Below, one piece after another: positions 24,501 through 34,440 of a stretch of DNA of 64,000 nucleotides. The first letter of the stretch is position 1. Each line of letters opens with the position of its first letter. Under the pieces are notes generated by a model, which saw nothing but the letters and a program-made list of their open reading frames with translations, had not been told where the DNA came from and ran no database searches. Source of the DNA: Corella eumyota (lineage: Eukaryota; Chordata; Ascidiacea; Phlebobranchia; Corellidae); assembly GCA_963082875.1 (NCBI GenBank), contig OY720102.1, positions 3,534,001-3,598,000 on the forward strand, written 5' to 3'. The position numbers and the translations under genes are program-made.

Positions 24501-25915
24501 AAGGAGATTTCTATGAGGTGGAGGAGGTAGAAGATAGTGGAAATGAAAACAATGAAGTCTTCATCCCAGCTGTCAGGTGAGATCAAAATTTTTTGTAAAA
24601 TTTACGATATTTTTAAATAAACTTTTTATGGAGATTTCTAATATTTTTATGGACTTTAGAACATCACGTTGCAACACGATGGAACGTGAGAAACTCCCAA
24701 GATCACCAGCTAAAGTCATGGTGGAAAATATCCTGTATGAGTCAGCTGATAGCATTGATGAATAAATAAAAATTAACTTTTTCCTAACGTGGACAAGCAC
24801 TAACACATTCTCACTTAAATCAAATTATTGTTTGCTTTACCAAGTAATATTCAAAGTGTTGCAAATGCTTCCTGTTAAATTAATGCTGTTTTATTGTATT
24901 AAAATGTTTCTGTTTGGAGATTTTTTTTCTTTATTTGCTGTCATTGACCTGACCTGATATATTCATTGTGTTTTGCTGCCAATTCTTATTCGATTGTAAA
25001 TAATAAAAGACAATTAAACAATCTTATTTGGCGTTGTTTCTTAGCTAATACCGTTATTTAACAAATTAGACATTATATATAATATTGATGGTCTGCCCAG
25101 ATGAAATAATGTAGACTAGTTAGCAACCAGTCTGGAAAATAGGGCAGCGTGCACGCACAAGATTTTTTTCGGTGAAAAAAATGCACGCCCGAAATTAACA
25201 TTTTGCACGCCTGGTTTTTTAAAAAAAATGTGCACGCGCAATGCTGACGCCTTGTATATTTAAGCCAGATTTAAGTAAAGCACGCCAACATAAATCACGC
25301 GTAGACCGAAAATCGTAGTACGCGTGCAAGCGCGGTCACGCCATTTTTTACGCTTGCACGCACGAGATCTCGTCGAAAACTGCCCTACTTTCCAGACTGG
25401 GTTAGCAATAAGCTAATAAAATAAATTTGTAATTTAAGTAAGTAAATAAAATCATAAAACAAAATCAAAATGCTTTACCTTGTTCGGGTGCACTGTCTCT
25501 TGTTGAAATATAAAGCGACAATTTTTTTACCTGTAATTAAATAAATTTTATTAACATAATGTTCATGTTTTGACAAAACCAAAGTAGGCCAAATAAATTC
25601 AAAAACAAAGTTCAATTGTGTAAAAAATTGATTTACTATTAACTCACATTTCTCTTGTCAGCAGAATCTGGTTGAAAGCTTGAGAAATTTGAAGAATTAA
25701 AAGATGGAAGACCTTTCAGTACACTTGACCCACTTGACTAAATTTAAAGAATACTTATACAGATTTTGAATTGCTGTAGGTTTTTACTAAAAAAACAAAC
25801 TAGAACTGACATTTAAAAAAGTTTTAGTTTTCAGATGTTTACAAATTAGTCTTAGTTTGATTATTTTTAAACAAAAGTACATAAAAAAAATTTGGTTAGC
25901 ACCTACCCCGGCCAT
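18509..25915 (-). CDS. DDA1: DDA1, DET1- and DDB1-associated protein
   Basis: A small subunit of DDB1-CUL4 E3 ubiquitin ligase complexes. Five exons on the minus strand keep phase: 25915-25907 (only Met-Ala-Gly), 25737-25648, 25530-25479, 18875-18814 and 18682-18509, giving 128 residues. SVLKGLPSFNSSNFSSFQ matches human FLKGLPVYNKSNFSRF. LSLYISTRDSAPEQ matches SVYLPTREYPSEQ. DRSNILLRYLYLQFDK matches KTNILLRYLHQQWDK. The last exon gives a Ser/Thr-rich basic tail ending TSKRVTRSKR, longer than in the 102-residue human protein. Intron 3 is about 6.6 kb and contains a whole gene on the other strand plus a MITE. The tiny first exon is supported by phase and by the family's short N-terminus. Confidence 0.88.
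19301..19347. repeat. Short direct repeat upstream of the CUB gene
   Basis: Two identical 20-base units (ATCACTAGAACAGAACAGTT) with a 27-base period lie about 120 bases before the start codon of the nested receptor gene. This is a simple local duplication in the probable promoter. Function is unknown. Confidence 0.75.
19467..24765 (+). CDS. Single-pass receptor: F5/8C domain, three CUB domains, TM, acidic tail
   Basis: About 21 small exons with consistent phase. A signal peptide (about residues 1-22) leads into an F5/8 type C (discoidin) domain, starting CRKALGMQSGDIEDDRIS, with QWIQVNLEKPMYVSGIQTQG in the middle and closing at ELIGC. Three CUB domains follow; each opens with CGG (about 20581, 21165, 22195) and has the S-x-NYP motif (SMNYPHTYDNN, SLNYPNYYNNS, SLNYPKNYTND). 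A Thr/Ser/Asn-rich stalk precedes one membrane segment (WIIVGLATVGGLIVIGILFG, about 23650). The cytoplasmic tail of roughly 160 residues is strongly acidic and ends ESADSIDE. The parts recall neuropilin and DCBLD receptors, but the order differs, so I give no symbol. The stop overlaps an AATAAATAAA signal; another AATAAA lies near 25003. The gene sits inside DDA1 intron 3 on the opposite strand. Confidence 0.85.
25127..25400. mobile_element. Non-autonomous hAT-type MITE
   Basis: The element is 274 bp and has terminal inverted repeats of 21 bp with one mismatch. Its left end starts CCAGTCTGGAAAATAGGGCA and its right end, read inward, starts CCAGTCTGGAAAGTAGGGCA. It is flanked by a perfect 8-bp target duplication, GTTAGCAA (25119-25126 and 25401-25408), which points to the hAT superfamily. 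There is no coding capacity. The interior is GC-rich and dominated by repeated GCACGC/CACGC words, unlike the AT-rich flanks. It lies in DDA1 intron 3, downstream of the nested receptor gene. The intact ends and duplication suggest a recent insertion. Confidence 0.85.
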
Positions 25916-27381
25916 TTTAGTGTTTGCAGCCTCCTTTCTTTGAAAAATGTTTATCAAAAACTTTGTCTGAAACGTCCTGCCAATTTGCCAATGGAAAAAC
26001 AAAAAAACTGACAGGTCAAATATTTTATGGGAAACCCCCAGTACAGTTACCAAAACAGCTGGGTAATAAAAATAAAAAATCTATAACATAAATAAATTTG
26101 GTTCTAAAAATAATTTAAAGAAAATTATACACTTAAATTTAAACTAAGTTTGTAACACTTTCGTCTGGTAAACGTAGAAACAAATAGTTCTATCATGACA
26201 AGGTACACATAACGTCGCTTTATTATAGATGTTAACTTTATAGCAATAGCAGCTGGTACGGAGGAAACAATAGCGGTGTGAATTTAAAACAGTGATATTT
26301 TTATATAGATCAGCATAGTAGGATATTGACAACACATAAATTATAATATCGTTTTCGACTTTAAGCGAGACATAAGCTATCTTACTTTACGAAAGTAGGG
26401 AAAATTGTCATTGTCATATTCAATCTAAATTAAGATTTGTATATCGTAATTACACACCCGCTATTTAAATGTATCTGATTGTGCTTTTAAAGTTAGAAGA
26501 GTGCTTTCAAAATCACGTGAGCAAATTACACATTAACAAAGCCACGTCAATTTGAACAAAGCGAATGTATAGCCGAGTTTATTTGAATAGAGTATGGAGT
26601 TTTTCGTAACCTTATCATAATGGCTTAATCTTACGACTAAGATAATATCAAGTGAAGTATAATACAGGTAGAAAAAGTTTTTACAGCTCAAAGAAAAGGT
26701 TACCAAAATTTCTAGCTCATAAAAAGGTTTAATTACGATATAAAACCTTGTGTAAATATATCTAAAACCTTCGTCATTCGAACGTTGAATTAAAACATTG
26801 AAAAGTAATCTGACATATAATAAAAATAATATTAGTTCCAGTCTTATTTAATGTAGTTAACAATCGAGTATACGTTATTTTATGTAGTTTTTGTTGTGTA
26901 TTTTGCCTAGGTGACAGATATACTATTCTTTATAATGTAATAAAACATATAGAGAACACACGATGTAACATGGCCTATGTTGGCTAATGTATATCTACTT
27001 GAACGTATAAAAGCACTTGACAAAACTGTTGTTATGTCTGTTCATATTTACCTTGTATTTAATATAATAGCTCACGGTCTTCCTTAATTGATTATTATAA
27101 GACGAAGCGATTAAGCCTACTTAAATTTTGATATTGCTTTCGCTTTCTATATTAAAAAGGAATAGAGATTATATGGTATTAGTTGCCAGGTCATATAGGT
27201 CTACGCAAAGGCCTAATAAATAAAAGTATTATTTCCATTTTTCAAGGTAGAATAGTACTTATAAACCAAGCCAACAAAGTAATTACACTGAAAAGAAGTG
27301 ATAATTAGGGTTATGGCTTTGTTGTAAGGAGGTTATTGGTAATAATTGATCTATAATAATTAGCTATGCAACTTAGCCCCA
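25916..27381. promoter_or_regulatory. Divergent region between DDA1 (-) and DQX1-like gene (+)
   Basis: This 1.5-kb spacer lies between two outward-pointing start codons. It is AT-rich with no supported coding exon. Short minus-strand frames (25787-26053, 26144-26335) are not credible: the first runs over DDA1 exon 1 in the wrong frame. Promoters of both genes are expected here. I see no clear TATA box. Confidence 0.4.
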
Positions 27382-30300
27382 ATGGAATTGGAAAATAAAC
27401 CTTCGACTTTGAACATCGAACAAGAGTTGTGGCTGGATAGTGACGACGACACAAGCCACGAACATGGCATATACAACCCGATTACCACACACAAAAAATA
27501 CTCAGAGTCAGATAATGACGTCACGTCACTTGAAAGCGCGGAAGCACCGCTAAAAGGACTACTAAGTGACGTCATTGATGACGAAGACACGTTTTCGAAT
27601 ACGTCAGAGGAAAGTAACTTGGATGTGAACCCGTTTGACGGATTACCTTACACCTCTATGTATTACGATTTGCTCAGAACTCGAAAAAATTTGTTGATTT
27701 GGAAAGCGAAAGATGATTTTGTTTTGGCTGTTGACGAAAGTCCTGTTGTCTTGGTGACGGGAAGAGCAGGAAGCGGGAAAAGTACACAAGTAAATATCTT
27801 ATTACATAAAAGAAATAGTTTCCCTAAACCACATGTATTACACAGACCTAATCGTTGGCGTATATAAAGAATATATAGCATGAAATACATGACGCTGTGA
27901 CTACTGTTTTTTGTCTTTATATTAAGTTTTTTAATTGTTATTTTTTAACAGATTCCACAATGGTGTGTAAGGTTTGCGAACGAAGTTGATTTTCAATATG
28001 GATCAGTTGTTTGTGCCCAACCTACTTCCCTCGCAGCTATGTCGTTGGCCATTCAGGTAAACTTGTTTATTGAGCACCAATAATAATACCTGAATATTCT
28101 GTCCTTTTCACTCATATATTGACAACGTATACATACTTATTTTAGGTTTCTCAAGAAATGGATTTAACCAGTGTTGGTGCTGAAGTCGGATACAAAATCC
28201 CACAAAACGACTGCACTTCTCCTGACACAATTTTAAAGTACAACTAAAATACATGTAAAATATATCCAAGTTTGGGCCATATATACAACTTAAGTTTACA
28301 GCCAAGATAACTTTTTTAAAACGAAAATTTTAAGACTTTTCTTTTTTTTAGGTTTTGTACTTCTGATATATTGCTGAGAGAAATTGCAAAAGATCCTTTA
28401 CTTCAAAGTTATTCGTTTGTAATTATAGATGAAGTACAAGAACGTACAGTTGCGACTGACATTTTATTGCCTATTCTAAAGTAAATAAACAACTTTATTT
28501 TGTAAAAAGGGCGAGAGACCACGATGTGTTTTAACTCTTTAGCTATCGTGGCACAAAAACTTTGCTTAAAAATATACAACTTGAACGTACTTATGCCGTT
28601 AAACAGTTTATTAGCTATAAATAAATTGGGCGTAATGTTTTGTTGACTTTTGTAGTGTTAACGTTACGTAAGTCCATAAATAATATTTAATTCTGTAGGA
28701 TAATTCTTTTAAACCGGGATGACCTAAAAGTTGTAATAATAAGCCAACCTCACGAGATGTCAAGATTGGAAGAGTTTTTTGAGGGAGTTCCTATTGTTGA
28801 CCTTTACTTTCTCGAAAAGGAAATTGTTGACGATAAAAATAAATTAGATGGTAAAGAAGAAGAAACCGAAACTTTGAAAAGGGTAATCTTATGATTGAAA
28901 TAAATCATTATTTTAGATCTGTATAGTTAATTATGTATAAGTACATTTAAAACTAACATACAGAGCATTAAGTCTGCCTAATCACTGTACACCAGCTTAC
29001 TTCGTTTTATTTATTTAGGAAAACGAAGAAACTGAACTGGAGAGAAGAGAAAATGTCGCTAAACAAAGAAGGGAAAGTTTGCACGTGACATACGTCGAGA
29101 GCAAAGATTGTGTCGAAAGTGTGGCAGCACTTGTCACGGAAATTCATTGCAGACAAGACATCAAGGGAGATATTCTAGTTTTTCTACCATCTTACAAAGT
29201 AAATGTTTATAATAAACATTTTTTTGTAAATAAAAAGATCCAAGACCGTCCATAAAAAGAGTTCACATCGTAATGCAATTCTAAGTTCATTCGTAATGTA
29301 ATTACCACGTCGTAATATAATTCTACTGAAACTAAATACAACTTTTGACTTTAGGAAATAAATGAGGTCTGGGAGATAATCACGCGAGATGTTGCGATCA
29401 AAGCATTGCGAGGAGAAGCTGGTGAAATAGTTGTTATACCCTTGCATAAGAACTTATATTATGGTTCACAACAGGTACAAGCATACCCAGTGTATAATAT
29501 TCACACACTTTAAGCAAAAAAACATAAGTTATGTTTTTCTTGTTTAGAAAGTATATGATAACATTTTGGAAGAAGCAGACACAACCAAACTAATTAAACG
29601 TCGAGTCATCCTGTCCGATGATGTTGCTGAATCATCATTTTCCATTGATGGAATTCATGTGGTTATTGATTCAGGATTACATTACGAAAAGGTAAGTTAT
29701 TAAAACAGGTCAGTAAGACCAAAATTCTAATACATTGTTTATAAATTTAAATGTAACTGGTTTTGGCCTTTATAAGGTCGCGATGGTTAATGGTTTTGAT
29801 ATTGTTGTAATTTGTTTAGGAATTTAATAGCCGAATTCGAACCTATGCTGTAACTTTAAAACACATTCCAAAAAGCAAAGTAACGTTAAGAACAGATCGC
29901 TGCGGATTTGGTGGGCGAATATATAGACTTTACTCAGAAGAACAACTTCAAGTAAGTAAAACTGTTTAGAATATGACCAAAATATAGCTCTTATCATGAT
30001 TACTTTTATGATTTTGAAATATATTGTTAAATTTGATTAGAAAATGGACGAGGTATCGAAAGCTGAGATTCAGAGATTTGAATTATCGGAACATATACTT
30101 TTAATGAAGAGATTACTTCAGCAATTAAACATGACCTTTCCACAATGTCAACTAATAGAAGGCCCAGGTGAAACTTTAAACCAAAACTACCATAAAATTT
30201 AAATTTAAATGTGAGTAACTAAATTCCTGTTTTGTGATAGACCCAGAGGCTTACATGTTAGCGTTAGAAGAATTGGATTACCACGGGGCGTTAGATGATA

Positions 30301-31754
30301 ATGGGAATTTATCAGACCTTGGTGCAGTTATGAGTGAAATTCCATTAAGTGTCCCTAAAGCAAAAACTATTGTAGCTAGCTGCGGTGAAGACTGTACACA
30401 GGTAAAATCAAACACTCCATGTTAGCTTTGATGATCAATATTTCACTACAATTATTGGAAACCAATATTTAAAAATTGTCAACATTTTAGGAGATTCTTA
30501 CGATAATCTCAATGCTTTCTTCGCAACCTATATTTGTGTATCGTCCAAAATGTGATGATGAGGTTGTGAGAAGTCAGTTTAAGTTTCGACATAACGCAGG
30601 AGAGCATTTTGCGTTACTTAACATCTACGAACGTTACATCAGATGTGAGTATTACCATTCTTTTTTTTAAGATTAGCTAATAAATTTGGCTCGGTTCTAC
30701 ACCTAAACTACTATTAAAACTATTAACATTTTGGCATACGTATTAATTGATTTCTTTTACTAGATAAACGATCTGAGTCTTGGTGTATTGAAAACTATAT
30801 AAGTTACGATGCTATGAGAAGAGCTGAGAAAATGCGAAGCGAACTGTTAAATGTAATGGAGTCCCTCGAACTTCCAATAAGCCCGCCCGTAACTAGTCCA
30901 GATGCTTTAGAGGTTAATGTAAAAAGGGCGCTACTAGCTGGGTATTTTATGCAGGTAGATCGATTGTTTTCATATAGCCAAATATATGACAAAAGCATAA
31001 ATTACAGCCGAAATGTTAATACCCGTTACATTTACCAGGTTGCCCAAGATACAGACGGCTGTGGAAATTATCATATCATTCGTGAACGTCACATGGCAAG
31101 ACTTCATCCGCTTTGTAGTCTCAGATCAGACTGGGTATTGTACGACGAATTCGAATTAAGTGAGAATAATAGTTTTCTGTTCACTGTGAGCGGAGTTACA
31201 GCAGAATGGTAAGCAACATTAAATCAGTCCGGTTTAAAATACGTATATTTAAACAATACATAAGGGGCAGTTTTTCTTTAATAAGGCCAAGACCATCCAA
31301 ATGTATAATAATTAATCTTTACAGGATTGCAGAAACCGTCCCGCAAAGTTACCTCTCCAATTTACCCGAGAGTGAATGTCGTGACTACTTATCCACTTTG
31401 AGTAGGAAATACAACAAGGAAGAAATAAACACATCCAGAGAATCAATGAACTTTGTTCCACCTACCAATAACGTTATACTAAAACGAACAGATCGCAACC
31501 ATAGATATGATGACGAAAACTTAACCCCGTCTTGTAGTATTAGCACGCATAATAATTCGCAAATATACAGAGAACCCGAATTTCGCGAAAACTCCTACCG
31601 AAAATATCGCCGCAATTCTGACGACACGCAAAACCCGGATGACACTGACGTCATTACACAAACAGTGCGTGACGTAGCTTATGTTTATAATAAGGCATCC
31701 GATTACGTAAAAGATCAAGTCGCGGACGAACAATCCCAATGTTCGATTCAGTAA
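27382..31754 (+). CDS. DQX1: DQX1-like DEAH-family protein with degenerate helicase motifs
   Basis: DEAH/RHA-type helicase-like protein of about 16 exons, with full RecA1, RecA2, HA2/ratchet and OB-fold regions. Motif I is intact ([16 protein letters not shown]). Motif II reads DEVQ at about 28430, close to the DEAQ of DQX1 rather than DEAH. Motif Ia lacks the usual RR (CAQPTSLAA), motif III is SQP instead of SAT, and motif V is [13 protein letters not shown]. Where motif VI (QRxGRxGR) should be, the protein reads [16 protein letters not shown]. An acidic N-terminal region of about 90 residues and a C-terminal extension of about 140 residues (from 31325) are poorly conserved. ATP binding looks possible; classic unwinding looks doubtful. 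DHX15 is the nearest alternative but keeps canonical motifs. Confidence 0.75.
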
Positions 31755-32591
31755 ATTATTGATTATGACGTCACCTGAATTGTTACGTTTTATAAATCGA
31801 AAAATTATGTGTTTTTTTATTTAAATTACCTATGATTTCACCATTTATGTTTATTATGACCTACATACCTATATACTCGTATGATAATCACGTGTACGTA
31901 CTGTAATATTTCTTCATTAAACCTTACTGTGAATAACTGATATCGTACTTGCGACTTAAAATGCTTAATTTTAAAATATGTTTAATTTCGCTTGGTGGCT
32001 ATTATTGTAGTGTTTAGGTAACAAAAGTGCAATCTATTTATTGTGTGTTTATGCTGTAATCCAAATAGTGCTTAGTTGCGATTCGATTTTATCCAATCTA
32101 TTTATTAATTTAAATGTTTGTTTATTTATTAATAAAAATTGGACATTCTTTGTCGTATTTTAATTTAGTTGTACAGCTGATTTTTAAAAAAGAAAGCTAT
32201 AAAATACAGGGGATACGTAAACTTAGTAATAAAAAAAAATATGTTCAAAATAAACACATTAAACCAATTAATGATTAACCCTTACAAATAAAGTCTGATA
32301 ATAAAAAGTTGAACAATAATTTCATGATGTTGCGCCATATATGTAGCCATGTAATATTAACCAGTATTTACACAAACTGGTTTTAAAATGTTTTTTCTCA
32401 TTATGTTGAGAACAAACGAAACACATAAATCACTTTTACAAAATTATGACCCTGTTTTAAACAACAACAATTAACTCGTTTTCCAATTTAAAAGAAGAAA
32501 TTCTAATCTTTTATATACATGTATAGGAAAATTAGTTTAATTTTAAGTTTGTTGAAATATTGCACAAAATTTTACGCCTTAAAATATTTGT
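31755..32591. other. 3' flank between convergent DQX1-like gene and membrane-protein gene
   Basis: AT-rich 3' UTR and spacer DNA. The two neighbouring genes point at each other across it. I see no coding sequence or repeat of note. Confidence 0.4.
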
Positions 32592-33716
32592 AATTACAAA
32601 GTTTCTGGGGGATTTGGGGGGTGGGTGCTACTTTTCTGCGTTTTAGGGATATATACAGTGGTCGATGTGGTGCTTTTACCTTCAGTGAACATTCGCGTGG
32701 CTAATGACGTCAACGAACTTGATGACGTCATGTTGGTGGGTTGTCTGGTCGTCGTATAAAAAACATCTTGAGTGGTGATTCCTTTGCGGTTTAAGCCGAT
32801 ATAGTAACCCATCATAAGGCCAAGAACAAGAGCAACGATTATGATAATAAAATACCGAATACAAGAACAAAAACAGGAAGAATTTGACTTGTAAGGCTGA
32901 TCCCCTGTTTTGAGAGTGCCTCTAAATTCCATCGGGCCATCAAAGCTGGCTAAATCTAGTTCGTCTTCGTCCATTATTTTAAAGCGAGAGGAGCAGTGCT
33001 CGGGTAAGTAGGCTGTATAACTAAAACCGTAACATGATATTTTTATAAAAGTTTTTTGGGACAAAAAAATTATAGCCCATTCAAAATACCTGTTTTGTTT
33101 TTGTAGTTGACTAACTTGCTTGTCGTTAGCTGTTGCATTATCGTTTACTGTAATACAAATGTAAGTTACATTTTGACTAAAAATTTCTAAATTAGAATTC
33201 TAAAAGTTTTTAATTACCTGCTGTAAAGTTTCTAATTACCTAAAATTCTAAATCTCCTAAAAGTTTTTAATTACCTGCTGTGTCTTGTTTTGAATGTAGA
33301 GTTAAATCCTCGTCCTCGGAAAAGGACTGATTGGAAAGGCCGTCGCCAGAAAATCTGCGTTAATAAAAATTTGTTAAAATCTTGGCCTTAATTCGAAATC
33401 TGTGTGTAATGATAAAACAAGTTATCAATTGCCATAAAAATGGTTAATATTAGGCAATCTTTGGTTATAGATATAGAATTAGAACCTTTGTGAATTTCCC
33501 TTTTCATCAGTAAATTGTATCCAGTTATCACTATGATGTCTATAACGTTGTTCATCAGAATTCTCTTCGTTCTAAACAAAGATTAAAATTTAAAAAAAAG
33601 CTAAAGGCTAAATTTAAGAAATAATTTACCTCTTGTTCTGAATCTGCAACATAGTCAAAATTGTCGTCATTTTGCATTTCCCAATCCAGAAACTTGGAAT
33701 CTTTATCATATTCCAT
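32592..33716 (-). CDS. Unrecognised single-pass membrane protein
   Basis: Five exons keep phase: 33716 down to about 33630, about 33572-33487, about 33357-33281, about 33149-33092, and about 33016 to the stop near 32594. The product has about 225 residues. The N-terminal half is acidic and hydrophilic (MEYDKDSKFLDWEMQNDDNF...). It is followed by a Cys-rich juxtamembrane stretch (SCFCSC) and one membrane segment, YFIIIIVALVLGLMMGYYIG. There is no signal peptide, so the acidic part is probably cytosolic and the Ser/Thr/Pro-rich tail (ending PPNPPETL) lumenal or outside. I do not recognise the family. A loose resemblance to CCPG1-type ER membrane proteins (acidic N-half, GxxYG after the membrane segment) is only a hint. 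It shares an upstream region with INTS2. Confidence 0.7.
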
Positions 33717-34440
33717 TTTAAAATTCTTTTATACTTTAAAAACAATTATCTTCAAAAAATAGGAATTCTTAAAAACTTCTCTTTTACTGATTTCAATTGA
33801 CTAAATCGTACGCCCAATACTAGCTTTAGGTTTAAGCTAAGTGATATTATTTTTTACAATACGTTGTTAACCCCCATGAGAGTATATTAACATTGGTTAA
33901 ACAGTAACAAAATCGTCATAAAAATAACAAAATGGGCTCGTATTGTAATCTCTGTGGTGTAGGCAAACAAAAAGGAAATACCGTTCAAACAAAAGAATGT
34001 TCTTGTTTATTAAAATTGCCTCGTAACATCAGTAAATTTACTGATGGTTATTGAGAAATGGAATTAACTAATACATTTTTTTTTACTTTCAAGCCCAAAA
34101 TTCATTAATTCCGTAAAACAAAACTGATTTTAAAATAATTTAAGCACAATAAACGCTAAATGTAGCCTGAATTTTACAGATAAAATAAGTATTTGTAATC
34201 GCTCACGCGAGGACAAAACATAAAACTACCAGTGCGTCACGAAAGTTGATTCCTATCCATATGCAGCATGGTGTTTATGTTTACTTTTTTAACGTTAAGT
34301 TAACGTAATTTTAAAACAGGAGTTTTAGGTTGTATTAGTTAAAATGAATCACAAAATTTTACCAAAAATTGTGTAAATAAACCCTGTATCATTTCTTAAA
34401 ACTATAAGCTACGTTAGGTGTGTGGGATTGATTTCTAACG
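33717..34440. promoter_or_regulatory. Bidirectional promoter region of the membrane-protein gene and INTS2
   Basis: The region holds 724 bases between head-to-head start codons. It contains a perfect 20-base palindrome, CATCAGTAAATTTACTGATG (34027-34046), and a 40-codon open frame (33932-34054) with CxxC and CxC cysteine pairs. Either could be regulatory or chance. No TATA box is clear. Confidence 0.45.
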
